64,000 nucleotides of DNA. Source: Nocardioides jiangsuensis. GTDB lineage: Bacteria; Actinomycetota; Actinomycetes; Propionibacteriales; Nocardioidaceae. The stretch spans positions 1,178,001 through 1,242,000 of the forward strand of contig NZ_JAIEZQ010000002.1 of the NCBI RefSeq assembly GCF_019679455.1. The letters run 5' to 3'. The notes under the pieces are model-generated. The model searched no databases, was not told the origin of the DNA, and saw nothing but the letters and a program-made list of their open reading frames with translations. Positions 16,810 through 25,924 of the stretch are shown in pieces. The translations under genes and the position numbers were made by a program. Positions within the stretch are counted from its first letter, which is position 1; each line of letters begins with the position of its first letter.

Positions 16810-18109
16810 CGAGCTCCCGTGGCTCCTGCGCCTGCTCTTCGGCGACCTCGACCGAGTCGAGGGGAATGGTCGGGTACATCGGCGGCTCGTCGTCGGGGAA
16901 GAGTGCGGTGTTGCCGTAGATCCACTCGGTGAAGGTGTAGTCGTAGGTGTCGCGGGCACGCATGATCGCGTTGCGCTGCAGGCGCTGGATGCCGTCGAGG
17001 TGCCACAGCTCGCCCCAGACCCGGCCGGTGGTGAGCACCCGTCGGCAGTGCTCGGGCCGCACCGCGTTGTACGCCGACAGGGCAACGGCCCAGTCGAGGT
17101 CCGCGACGCCGGCCCCCGTAGCCAGCTGCCGCCCGACGTGCTCGGCGAGGACCCAGCCGTCCTCGATCGCCATGATCGCGCCCTGGGCCATGTACTGCAG
17201 GGGAGGGTGCGCGGCGTCGCCGAGCAGGGCGATCCGGCCGTGGACCCAGTTCATGATCGGGTCGCGGTCGAACATCCGCCACCACTTGTCGCGCCACATC
17301 AGCGGGAGCCCCTGCTGGACCTGCGAGCAGGTTCCCTCGAAGGCGGCGTCGAGCTCGTCCGGCGTACCCCAGTCGTCCTCGCCGGCCATCGCCTTGGGTG
17401 ACTCGAAGACCGCGACCTGGTTGAACATCGCGCCGCCGCGCAGCGGGTACTGCACGAAGTGGCACTGCGGTCCGACGTACAGCACGACGTCGGTCTCGGA
17501 GATGTCGTTGTCGCGGACCTGCTCGATCGGCATGGCGCCGCGGTAGGCGACGTACGCGCTGTTGACCGGCTGGTCGTCGACGAGGAGCTTCCGGGCGACC
17601 GAGTGCAGCCCGTCGGCGGCGATGACGACGCCGGCCTCCTCGACGTGTCCGTCCTCGAAGGTGACCCGGGCGCCGCGGCCGCTGTTCTGGAAGTCGACGG
17701 CCACCTGGTCGGTGAGCAGCTCGACACCTGCCCGCCGGCAGGCGCGCAGGAAGATGCCGTGCAGGTCGCTGCGGTGGATGACCATGTAGGGGAAGCCGTA
17801 CTTCTGCTCCAGGTCCTTCAGGTCCAGCCGGGTCAGCTCGCTGCTGTCGACGGCGTCCTTCATCACGATGCTCTCGGGCAGCACGCCGAGCTGCTTGGCC
17901 TCGTCGAGCAGGCCGTACTCGTGCAGGATCCGCGTGCAGTTCGGCGCGATCTGCATGCCCGCCCCGACCTCGCCGAACTCCTTGGCCCGCTCGAGGACGC
18001 GGACGTTCAACCCCTTGCGAGCAAGGGCGTACGCGGCGCTGAGGCCGCCGATGCCGCCGCCGACGACGATGACGTCGGGCTGTCCGGTGTGCTGGTTCTG
18101 CGTGTTCAT
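16796..18109 (-). CDS. 3-hydroxybenzoate 6-hydroxylase (FAD-dependent monooxygenase)
   Basis: 437 residues. GGGIGGLSAAYAL at the N-terminus binds the FAD ADP moiety, the DG motif lies in VVIAADGLHS, and GDAAHPPLQYMAQGA contacts the FAD ribityl chain. Length and sequence fit the salicylate/3-hydroxybenzoate hydroxylase class. Known 3-hydroxybenzoate 6-hydroxylases use NADH and O2 to make gentisate. The call is strengthened by four following genes for gentisate cleavage and uptake, all on the minus strand. It is the last gene of that operon. A salicylate 5-hydroxylating or other aryl hydroxylase role is less likely. Confidence 0.85.
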   Translation of the reverse strand: MNTQNQHTGQPDVIVVGGGIGGLSAAYALARKGLNVRVLERAKEFGEVGAGMQIAPNCTRILHEYGLLDEAKQLGVLPESIVMKDAVDSSELTRLDLKDLEQKYGFPYMVIHRSDLHGIFLRACRRAGVELLTDQVAVDFQNSGRGARVTFEDGHVEEAGVVIAADGLHSVARKLLVDDQPVNSAYVAYRGAMPIEQVRDNDISETDVVLYVGPQCHFVQYPLRGGAMFNQVAVFESPKAMAGEDDWGTPDELDAAFEGTCSQVQQGLPLMWRDKWWRMFDRDPIMNWVHGRIALLGDAAHPPLQYMAQGAIMAIEDGWVLAEHVGRQLATGAGVADLDWAVALSAYNAVRPEHCRRVLTTGRVWGELWHLDGIQRLQRNAIMRARDTYDYTFTEWIYGNTALFPDDEPPMYPTIPLDSVEVAEEQAQEPRELVTVE

Positions 18110-18143
18110 GGGGTTCTCCTCAGGTCAGGTCAGGGATGCCCGG

Positions 18144-18872
18144 TCACAGCCAGGCGGGGAGCTCGGGGGCGGGGTCTGCGCCCGAGGTGCGGACGCCGTC
18201 GGCCGAGCGGCCGGCGAGGTACGCCGCGACCGCGGCGAGCGTGCCTTCGACGAGGACGGGCTCGCCCACACCGGCGACGTCCCACCGGCTCGGGGTGTCG
18301 GTCGCGGCGACGGCGAGGGCCGGCCCCGCCGACGGACCGCCCGCGGCGGCGCTGCGCTTCGCAGCGATGTCGTCGCACAGCGCCACCAGGAAGTCAGACG
18401 GGAGGTGCTCGAAGCTGACGCCGACCCCGAGGTCGACGGCGTGCACCATCACCTCACGCGCACGCATCCACGGCGTCTCGGAGGCCGGCACGGTGCGGCC
18501 CTGGGCGGTGACGACCTCGGCCTCCCACGCCTCCGAAGAGAGCGAGTCCATCGCGGTCGCGAGGGCCGAGGCGGAGCGCCCGAACCACGCGACGAGCTCC
18601 GACCCGGCCAGCCTGCTGCCGGACTCGATGTCGGCGTTGCGCTGCTCGGGGGAGGAGTACATCGGGGTGCGCTCACCGGTGGCCGCCCAGTGCACGAGGT
18701 TGCCGACCGCCTCGGCGTTGGCCGCCAGGTGGGCGAGGAGGTGCTTGCGGCTCCAGCCAGGGAGTCCGGACGGCGCAGCGAGATCCTCCTCGTCCCGGCC
18801 GATGAGTGCGTCGGCGACGAGCTTCGTGCCCTGGTCGACCCAGAGGCGCGCGTCGGGGAGGGTGCGGTTCAT
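18144..18872 (-). CDS. Mycothiol-dependent maleylpyruvate isomerase
   Basis: 242 residues from the ATG at 18872. The N-terminal four-helix domain has PGWSRKHLLAHLAANAEAV, the mycothiol-binding DinB-like signature with its His ligands, and a later MVHAVDLGVG. The family isomerises maleylpyruvate, the ring-cleavage product of gentisate, to fumarylpyruvate using mycothiol, the actinomycete thiol. The start overlaps the stop of the fumarylpyruvate hydrolase gene by 4 bases, so translation is coupled with the enzyme that uses its product. An in-frame upstream extension exists but lies inside the neighbouring gene and is rejected. Confidence 0.87.
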   Translation of the reverse strand: MNRTLPDARLWVDQGTKLVADALIGRDEEDLAAPSGLPGWSRKHLLAHLAANAEAVGNLVHWAATGERTPMYSSPEQRNADIESGSRLAGSELVAWFGRSASALATAMDSLSSEAWEAEVVTAQGRTVPASETPWMRAREVMVHAVDLGVGVSFEHLPSDFLVALCDDIAAKRSAAAGGPSAGPALAVAATDTPSRWDVAGVGEPVLVEGTLAAVAAYLAGRSADGVRTSGADPAPELPAWL

Positions 18873-19711
18873 CGGGCCGCACCTTCCTTGACGACCAAGT
18901 TCTCGAGGCGGCCGATGCCGTCGATCTCGGCGACGACGGTCTCGCCACCCACGAGGTACCGCTCCGGCTTGCGAGCGTGGCCGACCCCGCCCGGCGTACC
19001 GGTGGCGATGACGTCGCCGGGGTTCAGCCGCACCATGGTGGAGACGTACTCGACCAGTGCGACCGGGTCGAACAGCAGGTCGCCGGTGGTGTCGGACTGC
19101 ATCACCTCGCCGTCCACGAGCAGGCGTACGTCGAGGGTCGGCCGCACGCCGCCGGGCAGCTCGTCGGGCGTCACCAGGTAGGGGCCGACCGGCGTGGTCG
19201 AGTCCCAGTTCTTGCCCTGGAGCCACTCGCGGGTGCGGAACTGCCAGTCCCGAGCGGTGATGTCGTTGAGGACCGTGAAGCCGGCGATCGCCGCCTCGGC
19301 CTCGGCGGTCGACGCGCGGCGCACCTGCGTGCCGACCACCACGGCGAGCTCGACCTCCCAGTCGAAGGCGTCGGTCTCGTCGGGACGCGCGATGTCGTCG
19401 GTCGCGCCGATCAGGGTGTCGGCGAACTTCGAGAACAGCGTCGGGTACTCCGGCAGGTCGCGGCCCATCTCCTGGATGTGGTTCTTGTAGTTGAGGCCGA
19501 CGCAGACCACCTTCGACGGGTGCGGGACCAGCGGCGCGAGGTCGACGCCGTCGGCCGGGTACGACGGGTCGGTGGCCGACTCGGCCTTCGTCTGCCAGTT
19601 GTCCTGAGCCAGCAGCTCACCGAGGTCGGCGTGGCCGAGGTCGACGAGCGTGTCCCCGTCGACGCGGACGGCGCGGGTGGTCCCGTCGATGCGGGCGGTT
19701 GCGAGCTTCAT
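18869..19711 (-). CDS. Fumarylacetoacetate hydrolase family: fumarylpyruvate hydrolase
   Basis: 280 residues from the ATG at 19711, with GAGAAGGATTCTC just upstream. FAH-family landmarks are VCVGLNYKNH, the metal ligands in FDWEVELAVVVG, a conserved NDITARDWQFR, and VIATGTPGGVG. In gentisate catabolism the enzyme splits fumarylpyruvate into fumarate and pyruvate, which feed central metabolism. It sits between gentisate dioxygenase and maleylpyruvate isomerase, giving the pathway all its enzymes. Family assignment is firm; the substrate is taken from context. Confidence 0.87.
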   Translation of the reverse strand: MKLATARIDGTTRAVRVDGDTLVDLGHADLGELLAQDNWQTKAESATDPSYPADGVDLAPLVPHPSKVVCVGLNYKNHIQEMGRDLPEYPTLFSKFADTLIGATDDIARPDETDAFDWEVELAVVVGTQVRRASTAEAEAAIAGFTVLNDITARDWQFRTREWLQGKNWDSTTPVGPYLVTPDELPGGVRPTLDVRLLVDGEVMQSDTTGDLLFDPVALVEYVSTMVRLNPGDVIATGTPGGVGHARKPERYLVGGETVVAEIDGIGRLENLVVKEGAAR

Positions 19712-19764
19712 GAGAATCCTTCTCGGGTTGGGTCTGTCGTGGGGTGGTGGGGTTGCGGGAGGTG

Positions 19765-20907
19765 TCAGCGGGTGGTCTCGGAGCGGTGCAGCTGGAGCGC
19801 CTCGAAGACGGGGGAGTCGCTGAACCGGAACAGGTCCAGCGCGCCCGAGTCGGAGTCGGTCGAGCCTGCCTCGGAGCGGACGCTGAACGGCTGCCACGAC
19901 GGCACGACGAACAGGTCGCCGCGGGTGACGGTCCACTGCTCCGAGCCGACCGTGACCGTGCCGGAGCCGTCGAAGACCTGGTAGACCGAGGCGCCGACCT
20001 CGCGGACCGGAGCGGTCTCGGCGCCACGGCGGACGCGGTGCATCTCCGCGCGGATGGTGGGGAGTACGTCGACCCCGGTGCGCGGGTCGTTGAACCGGAC
20101 CGCGGCGTGGCCAGGCTCGACCGTCCCGGGGTACCCCTCGACCTCGAGCTCGAGCTGGTCGGTGAGGGCGCGGTCGGTGTGCTCCCAGCGGTAGGCGAGC
20201 AGCGGCGTGCCGGGGCCGGTCGCGGGGGCGCCGAGGGGACGCAGGCCCGGGTGGCCCCAGAGCCGCTCGGAGCGTGACCGGTCGGGGGTGATCCGCTCCT
20301 CGTCGCTGATCTCGTCGCGGCCGAACTCGAAGAACTGTGCCTCCGAGGCGTACTGGAAGGGGATATCCAGGCCGTCGATCCACGCCATCGGCGTGCTCGA
20401 GGCGTTGTGGTGCGCGTGCCAGTTCCACCCCGCCTGCGGCAGGAAGTCGCCGCGGCGCATCGGGACCGGGTCGCGGCCCACGACGGTCCACACGCCCTCG
20501 CCCTCGACGACGAAGCGGAAGGCGTGCTGGGTGTGTCGGTGCTCGGGTGCATCCTCACCGGGCATGAGGTACTGGATCGCCGCCCAGAGCGTCGGGGCCA
20601 CGAACGGCCGCCCGCCCAGGGACGGGTTGGCCAGCGCGATCGCCCTGCGCTCACCGCCCCGGCCGACCGGGACGAGCTCGCCGGCGCGCTCGGCCAGGGG
20701 GAGCAGGTCGTTCCACCGCCACAGGTGCGGCTGCGCCTTCGACCGCGGGTGCGCCGGCATCAGGTCGCCGATCTCGGTCCACAGCGGCACCAGCAGCTCC
20801 TTCTCGAAGCCGCGGTAGAGCTCCTCGAGCGCCGGGGTCGGTGTCGGCTGGCCCGGCTCGTCGGCGGCGTGGAGCTGGACGGGGGAGGGGTTCGGCGTGG
20901 TGGTCAT
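19765..20907 (-). CDS. Gentisate 1,2-dioxygenase
   Basis: 380 residues, a bicupin. The N-terminal cupin has EHRHTQHAFRFVVEG, the His-containing Fe(II) motif characteristic of gentisate dioxygenases, and GDFLPQAGWNWHAHHN supplies the remaining ligand. The second cupin (SSVYQVFDGSG, GDLFVVPSWQPF) is metal-poor, as usual in the family. It opens the ring of gentisate between C1 and C2 with O2 to give maleylpyruvate. It lies second in the operon, 45 bases after the transporter stop and 53 bases before the hydrolase start. Confidence 0.92.
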   Translation of the reverse strand: MTTTPNPSPVQLHAADEPGQPTPTPALEELYRGFEKELLVPLWTEIGDLMPAHPRSKAQPHLWRWNDLLPLAERAGELVPVGRGGERRAIALANPSLGGRPFVAPTLWAAIQYLMPGEDAPEHRHTQHAFRFVVEGEGVWTVVGRDPVPMRRGDFLPQAGWNWHAHHNASSTPMAWIDGLDIPFQYASEAQFFEFGRDEISDEERITPDRSRSERLWGHPGLRPLGAPATGPGTPLLAYRWEHTDRALTDQLELEVEGYPGTVEPGHAAVRFNDPRTGVDVLPTIRAEMHRVRRGAETAPVREVGASVYQVFDGSGTVTVGSEQWTVTRGDLFVVPSWQPFSVRSEAGSTDSDSGALDLFRFSDSPVFEALQLHRSETTR

Positions 20908-20952
20908 GGTCGTCTCCGTTCGTTGGCTGGTGGGTCTGGTCAGGGGTAGGTG

Positions 20953-22284
20953 TCAGTGGGCGAGCTCGCCGACGACGACCTTGGTGGTGGCCGGCTTGGT
21001 GGCGAGGTAGGTGACGAGCAGGACCGCGGCGGCGAGGCCTGCTGCTCCGGCGAAGAGCAGGAAGCTCGAGCCGACCCCGAGGCCCGCCGCGAGCAGCCAC
21101 CCGGCGACCTGGGGAGCGGCCACGGCGCCGAGGCGGCCCGCCCCGAGCGCGAACCCGAGCGACGTACCCCGCAGCTTCGGCGGGTAGTGGGACGCGACGG
21201 CGGCGATGATCAGGCACTGGGTGCCGTGTGTGCCGACACCGGCCAGGATGAGCGCGGCGTAGATGGCGGTGGCCGAGCTCGGGTAGGTCAGCAGGAACGA
21301 CAGCCCGACGGCGGCGGCCGCTGCCGCGCCGATGGCGCTGCGCAACGGACCGACCCTGATCGCCGCGTAGGCGGTCACCGCGGAGCCGGCGACGGCGCCG
21401 ATGTTGAGCGCGAGGAGGAAGGTCAACGGGTTGCTGCCGAGGTCGAACCGGACGTCGCTGGCCATCAGCTTGGGGAGCCAGGTGCCGAGGCCGTACCAGG
21501 CGAAGAGGGTGGCGATCGAGGCGAGCGCGAACAGCGAGGTGGCGAGCGCGAAGCGCGGCTTGAACAGGGTGCGGATGCTCGGGTGGTGGTGCTCGGTCGA
21601 GTGCGTGGTGGCATGCCCGACGCCGTACTGCTGCTCGACCGCCTCGGCCTCCTCGACGCGGCCGTGGGCGCGGAGCCAGGTCGGCGACTCCGGCAGCAGG
21701 GCGACGGCGAGGACGAGCAGGAGGACGCCGCTGAAGGCGAAGAGGTACATGAACTGCCAGCCCAGGTTCGGGATCACCGGGATCGCCAGGAGCGCCGCGA
21801 TGGAACCGCCGATCGGGACGCCCGACATCATGATCGTCGAGACACCGGAGCGGAGCCGGGGCGTCACGAACTCGGCGGTGAGGGCGTTGGCCGACGGGAC
21901 CAGCCCGCCGAGGCCGACTCCGGCGACGAACCGGAGGATGCCGAAGGTCTCCGGGTTGGGGGCGAGCCCGCTCAGCCCGGTGAACACGGTGAACCAGGCG
22001 ACCGACCCGAGGATCGTCCGGCGGCGGCCGAGCCGGTCGGCCAGGTTGCCGGCGCCGAGTGCGCCCACCAGCATGCCGGCGAACGCGAGGCTCCCGATCG
22101 TGCCGGCGCTCGCGGGGGTGAGGTTCCACCCGGGCTCCTCGAGCAGGGACGGGATGGTGGTGCCGTAGACGATGAGGTCGTAGCCGTCGAAGACGACGAT
22201 CAGCCAGCAGAGCGCGATCACCAGCCAGGCCGGGCGGGTGCCGGCCAGGCGAGGTGTGACGGGGGTTACAGCGGTCTCGGTCAT
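20953..22284 (-). CDS. MFS aromatic acid:proton symporter (AAHS family)
   Basis: 443 residues with about 12 membrane helices. The first helix carries FDGYDLIVYGTTIP, the DGYD signature of the aromatic acid:H+ symporter family (PcaK, BenK, GenK relatives), and the loop after helix 2 has NLADRLGRRR. It should import 3-hydroxybenzoate or gentisate. It is the first gene of the gentisate operon, and its start faces the IclR gene across 77 bases that contain an inverted repeat. Confidence 0.88.
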   Translation of the reverse strand: MTETAVTPVTPRLAGTRPAWLVIALCWLIVVFDGYDLIVYGTTIPSLLEEPGWNLTPASAGTIGSLAFAGMLVGALGAGNLADRLGRRRTILGSVAWFTVFTGLSGLAPNPETFGILRFVAGVGLGGLVPSANALTAEFVTPRLRSGVSTIMMSGVPIGGSIAALLAIPVIPNLGWQFMYLFAFSGVLLLVLAVALLPESPTWLRAHGRVEEAEAVEQQYGVGHATTHSTEHHHPSIRTLFKPRFALATSLFALASIATLFAWYGLGTWLPKLMASDVRFDLGSNPLTFLLALNIGAVAGSAVTAYAAIRVGPLRSAIGAAAAAAVGLSFLLTYPSSATAIYAALILAGVGTHGTQCLIIAAVASHYPPKLRGTSLGFALGAGRLGAVAAPQVAGWLLAAGLGVGSSFLLFAGAAGLAAAVLLVTYLATKPATTKVVVGELAH

Positions 22285-22324
22285 GCATTCGATGGTGAGA
22301 CGCCGACCACATGGAAGAACAGTA

Positions 22325-22343
22325 GATTCTGGATAGCAGAATC
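22325..22343. promoter_or_regulatory. Probable IclR operator for the gentisate operon
   Basis: A perfect inverted repeat GATTCTG, 5 bases, CAGAATC. It lies 40 bases upstream of the transporter start and 18 bases upstream of the regulator start, so one dimeric regulator could control both directions. IclR proteins bind short palindromes of this kind between divergent genes. Confidence 0.6.
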
Positions 22344-22361
22344 CTGCGTTAGAGTGGTCTG

Positions 22362-23129
22362 GTGGAGAGAGAGCTCAAGCAGCGCCCGCCGTACGCCATC
22401 GCCAGCGTGGACCACGCCCTGCGGATCGCCACGATGCTGCAGCTCGAGGGCGAGCTGACCGTCGCGGAGGTCGCCGAGCGGCTCGGTGTCGCCAGGTCGA
22501 CCGCGCACCGGCTCCTGGCGATGTTGGTCTACCGGGACTTCGCGGTGCAGGACGCGAGTCGGACCTACCGCGCCGGCCCGGTCCTCGAGCTGGCCGCGCA
22601 CTCGCGGTCGGAGACCTCACGGCTGCGCACGCTGGCGCTGCCGCACCTCGAGGAGCTCGTGGAGGTGGTCGGTGAGTCGGCCAACCTGATGATCAGGACC
22701 GGCGACACCGCGCGGTTCATCGCCTCGGTCGAGTGCCAGCAGGCGCTGCGTGTCGGCAACCGTGAGGGGATGGTCTTCCCTGCGCACCGGGTGACCGGCG
22801 GGCTGGTCACGCTCGCGGAGCTGAGCAAGGAGCAGGTCGAGGCGGTCTACGCGCCCGAGCGGTACGTCGAACGTCCCGATGAGCGTCCGGACCTGGCCAG
22901 GCTGCACCGCGACCTGGAGAAGATCCGCACCAACGGGTTCGCGCTGAACGAAGGCCGCTCCGAGCGCGGGGTGGTCGCCGTGGGGAAGGCGGTGCGCGGG
23001 GCCGAGGGCCAGGCGCTCGCCGGACTGTCCATCTCCATGCCGAGCGTGCGCTACGACCCGCACCAGCTCAGGTCACACGTCGCTGCGCTCGGCTTCGCGA
23101 CGCGGGCCATCGAGAACGGTCTGCGGTAG
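22362..23129 (+). CDS. IclR-family transcriptional regulator of gentisate catabolism
   Basis: 255 residues from a GTG. The N-terminal winged helix is clear (VDHALRIATMLQLEG, VAEVAERLGVARSTAHRLLAML), followed by the effector domain (SANLMIRTGDTARFIASVE, FALNEGRSERGVVAVG, ALAGLSISMPSVR). IclR regulators of aromatic catabolism bind a pathway acid through the C-terminal domain. Divergent orientation to the transporter and dioxygenase operon and the shared palindrome indicate local control; repressor or activator cannot be decided. Confidence 0.87.
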   Translation: MERELKQRPPYAIASVDHALRIATMLQLEGELTVAEVAERLGVARSTAHRLLAMLVYRDFAVQDASRTYRAGPVLELAAHSRSETSRLRTLALPHLEELVEVVGESANLMIRTGDTARFIASVECQQALRVGNREGMVFPAHRVTGGLVTLAELSKEQVEAVYAPERYVERPDERPDLARLHRDLEKIRTNGFALNEGRSERGVVAVGKAVRGAEGQALAGLSISMPSVRYDPHQLRSHVAALGFATRAIENGLR

Positions 23130-23231
23130 GCCGACGTCAGTCGCAGAAGTCGCAGACTCTCCGACCGGCCCGCGCAGGTCCCCGACCGGCGGAAACGTAC
23201 CGAGCCGTCGGGGTGATGAGCCGAATGAGTC

Positions 23232-23261
23232 TTGCCGCGGGACGGAACAGGGCGGTTTAGT
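23232..23261 (+). promoter_or_regulatory. Possible promoter of the nucleoside transporter operon
   Basis: TTGCCG (23232-23237) and TTTAGT (23256-23261) are separated by 18 bases and lie 28 bases before the BMP-protein ATG at 23289, whose ribosome site is CGGAGG. The hexamers match the vegetative consensus only partly. Confidence 0.3.
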
Positions 23262-23288
23262 GGCCTTCTCGTCTAGTCGGAGGTCGCC

Positions 23289-24362
23289 ATGGCTCAGATC
23301 CGTCGTACGTCGAGCGGGCACCACCGGCTCGCCGCCCTGGCGGGCACCGCCGCGTTGCTCCTCGCCGCGGCTTGCGGCGGCGAGACAGGCGAGGAGCCCT
23401 CCGGGGGAGGCGGCGGAGGTGGCGGCGAGGAGCTGCCCCTGATCTACGGCGTCTTCGCCACCCCGCTCGAGGAGCCGTGGGACGGCGCCATCCACTCCGC
23501 GCTCCAGAGCGCCGTGGAGGACGGCCAGATCGAGTACAAGCACATCGACAACGTGAGCACCTCCGACGCGATGGAGCGCACGCTCCGCGACATCGCGACC
23601 AACGAGCAGCCTGACGCCATCATGGGGGACGCGTTCGCCGCGGAGGAGGCGGTGCGCAAGGCCGCCGCGGAGTTCCCCGACATCCCCTTCGCGTTCGGCT
23701 CGGGCGAGAAGCCGGTCGACCCGAACATGAGCGTGTTCGACAACTGGCTCCAGGACCCGGCGTACCTCGCCGGGATGCTGTGCGGCGGGCTCACCAAGAG
23801 CAACATCATCGGTGTCGTGGGCGCCATGCCGATCCCCGAGGTCAACCGGATCGTCAACGCGTTCGTGCTGGGCGTGAAGGAGACCAACCCCGACGCCACG
23901 GTGAAGGTCTCGTTCATCAACACCTTCTTCGACCCGGCCGCAGCGAAGCAGGCAGCGCAGGCTCAGATCTCCGCCGGCGCGGACGTGCTCTTCGCCGAGC
24001 GGGACGGCGTCATCTCCGCGGCCGAGGAGGCGAACCTCCCGGTGGTCGGCATGATGGTCGACCAGAAGGAGGAGGCGCCGAAGAACGTCGTCACCTCTCT
24101 GCTCTGGAACGTCCGCCCGACCGTCGACGCCGTCACCGAGCAGGCGACCGGGAAGCCGGCGTCCGAGGACCTCGGCACGTACTCCTTCATGAAGGAGGGC
24201 GGGAGCGACATCGCCCCGATCAACACCGACATCGTCGGCGGTGTCCCCGACGACCTGGTGAGGCAGGTGGAGGACAAGAAGCAGGAGATCCTGGACGGCT
24301 CGTTCACCACACCGGTCGACGAGTCCGCCCCGAAGGGCTCGATCGACGTCTCGCAGCAGTGA
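23289..24362 (+). CDS. BMP-family ABC transporter substrate-binding lipoprotein
   Basis: 357 residues. The signal peptide ends in a lipobox (ALLLAAAC), then a Gly-rich linker, then a periplasmic-binding fold with IYGVFATPLEEPWDGAIHSAL, GDAFAAEEAVRKAA, YLAGMLCGGLTKSNIIGVVG and DVLFAERDGV. Basic-membrane-protein family receptors bind nucleosides or related small molecules and feed RbsA-type importers. The three following genes supply the ATPase and two permeases with 4-base overlaps, and a cytosine deaminase ends the cluster, so a nucleobase or nucleoside ligand is likely. Confidence 0.88.
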   Translation: MAQIRRTSSGHHRLAALAGTAALLLAAACGGETGEEPSGGGGGGGGEELPLIYGVFATPLEEPWDGAIHSALQSAVEDGQIEYKHIDNVSTSDAMERTLRDIATNEQPDAIMGDAFAAEEAVRKAAAEFPDIPFAFGSGEKPVDPNMSVFDNWLQDPAYLAGMLCGGLTKSNIIGVVGAMPIPEVNRIVNAFVLGVKETNPDATVKVSFINTFFDPAAAKQAAQAQISAGADVLFAERDGVISAAEEANLPVVGMMVDQKEEAPKNVVTSLLWNVRPTVDAVTEQATGKPASEDLGTYSFMKEGGSDIAPINTDIVGGVPDDLVRQVEDKKQEILDGSFTTPVDESAPKGSIDVSQQ

Positions 24363-25924
24363 CCCCCACCCGCCCGCTGCTGGAGCTGAGCGGCATCACG
24401 AAGCGGTTCGGTGACCTCGTCGCGAATGACGCGGTGAGTCTCTCGGTCGCATCCGGCGAGGTGGTCGCGATGCTCGGCGAGAACGGCGCGGGCAAGTCGA
24501 CGCTGATGAAGATCGTGTACGGCCTGGTCCGTCCCGACGGCGGCACGATCACCATGGACGGGCGGCCGCTGGACATCTCCTCGCCGCGCGACGCCATGGC
24601 GGCGGGCATCGGGATGGTGACCCAGGAGTTCTCCCTCGTGGAGACCATGACCGTCACCGAGAACGTCGCGCTCTCGTCGGTCGGGCTGGGCCGGGTCGAC
24701 GTACGCGCCGCCCGTCAGCGTGTCGTCGACGCCATGGACCGCGTCGGCGTGCAGATCGAACCCGAGCGGCTCATCTCCACGCTGTCCATCGGCGAGCGGC
24801 AGCGGGTCGAGATCGTGAAGGCGCTGTTCCACGAGTGCCGGGTGCTGATCCTCGACGAGCCCACGGCGGTGCTGACGCCCCAGGACGTGCGGGCGCTGTT
24901 CGAGACGGTGCAGCGGCTGCGGCGTACCGGGCTCGGCGTGCTGTTCGTCTCCCACAAGCTGCGCGAGGTCGCCGAGATCTCCGACCGCGTCGTCGTGCTC
25001 CGGCGTGGCAGCCTGGTGGGGGAGCGGGCGACCGCCGAGGTGACCACGCACGAGCTGGCGTCGCTCATGATGGGCGGCACCGCGCCAGAGGAGGACGTCG
25101 CCTCGGCCGTGGGCCTGCCTGTGGCTGAGGTTCCGGAGGAGGCGCCGGTCGCGCCCCGAGAAGGCGCGGGTACGGCGGAGCGTCGGCCCGTGCTGATCCT
25201 GACCGACGTGACCCTCGAACGTCCCGGCCGACCGGCTCTCGACCACCTCACCTTCGAGGTCAGGCCCGGGGAGATCGTCGGCCTCGCGGGGATCAGCGGC
25301 AACGGGCAGACGGAGCTGATGAACGTCCTGGGTGGGGTGGAGCTGCCCACGAGCGGTCGCGTCGAGGTGGACGGCGCCGCCGTGACGCGGCTCGATGTCC
25401 GAGGGCGCCTCGACGCCGGCCTCGGACGGCTCACCGAGGACCGGCGCGGCAGCGTGGTCCCGCAGCTGAGTGTGGAGCACAACCTGGTGCTCGAGGACCT
25501 GCCCTCGTTCACGCGCCGCGGCATGCTCGACAAGGCGGCGATCCGGGCGCATGCGGAGGAGGTGATCCGGCGGTTCGACATCCGGGCCACGCCGACCGAC
25601 CCCGTGTCCAGCCTCTCGGGCGGCAACATGCAGAAGGTGCTCCTGGCGCGGGCACTCTCGCGCCGGCCGAAGGTGCTCGTCGCGGCGCAGCCGACCCGGG
25701 GCCTGGACGTCGGCGCGTACCGCTACGTCCACGAGCAGCTCCACGAGCTGCGCGACACGGGGGCCGGGGTGCTGGTCATCTCCGAGGACCTGGACGAGCT
25801 GCGCAGCCTGTGCGACCGGATCCTCGTCCTGTTCCGGGGCGCCATCACCGGCGGTCTGCCCGTGGCCGAGGCGACCAGCGAGCGCCTCGGCGCAATGATG
25901 ACGGGGGAGTCGGTGGAGGTATGA
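24359..25924 (+). CDS. ABC transporter ATPase with two nucleotide-binding domains
   Basis: 521 residues from a GTG overlapping the receptor stop. Domain 1 has GENGAGKSTLMKIVYG, the signature LSIGERQRVEI and LILDEPTAVLTPQ. Domain 2 has GISGNGQTELMNVLGG, LSGGNMQKVLLARAL and LVAAQPTRGLDVGA. The second Walker A lacks the usual GKST, and its Walker B is AAQPT rather than DEPT, so it is probably degenerate, as in RbsA/NupA-like nucleoside importers. A linker with Pro/Glu/Ala separates the domains at about 245-270. Confidence 0.9.
   Translation: MTPTRPLLELSGITKRFGDLVANDAVSLSVASGEVVAMLGENGAGKSTLMKIVYGLVRPDGGTITMDGRPLDISSPRDAMAAGIGMVTQEFSLVETMTVTENVALSSVGLGRVDVRAARQRVVDAMDRVGVQIEPERLISTLSIGERQRVEIVKALFHECRVLILDEPTAVLTPQDVRALFETVQRLRRTGLGVLFVSHKLREVAEISDRVVVLRRGSLVGERATAEVTTHELASLMMGGTAPEEDVASAVGLPVAEVPEEAPVAPREGAGTAERRPVLILTDVTLERPGRPALDHLTFEVRPGEIVGLAGISGNGQTELMNVLGGVELPTSGRVEVDGAAVTRLDVRGRLDAGLGRLTEDRRGSVVPQLSVEHNLVLEDLPSFTRRGMLDKAAIRAHAEEVIRRFDIRATPTDPVSSLSGGNMQKVLLARALSRRPKVLVAAQPTRGLDVGAYRYVHEQLHELRDTGAGVLVISEDLDELRSLCDRILVLFRGAITGGLPVAEATSERLGAMMTGESVEV

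Noticed and set aside
18869-20491. 540-codon version of the fumarylpyruvate hydrolase and similar long N-terminal extensions
   Set aside because: The extra part lies antisense or out of frame inside neighbouring real genes, while the ATG at 19711 has a ribosome site and gives the family's usual length.
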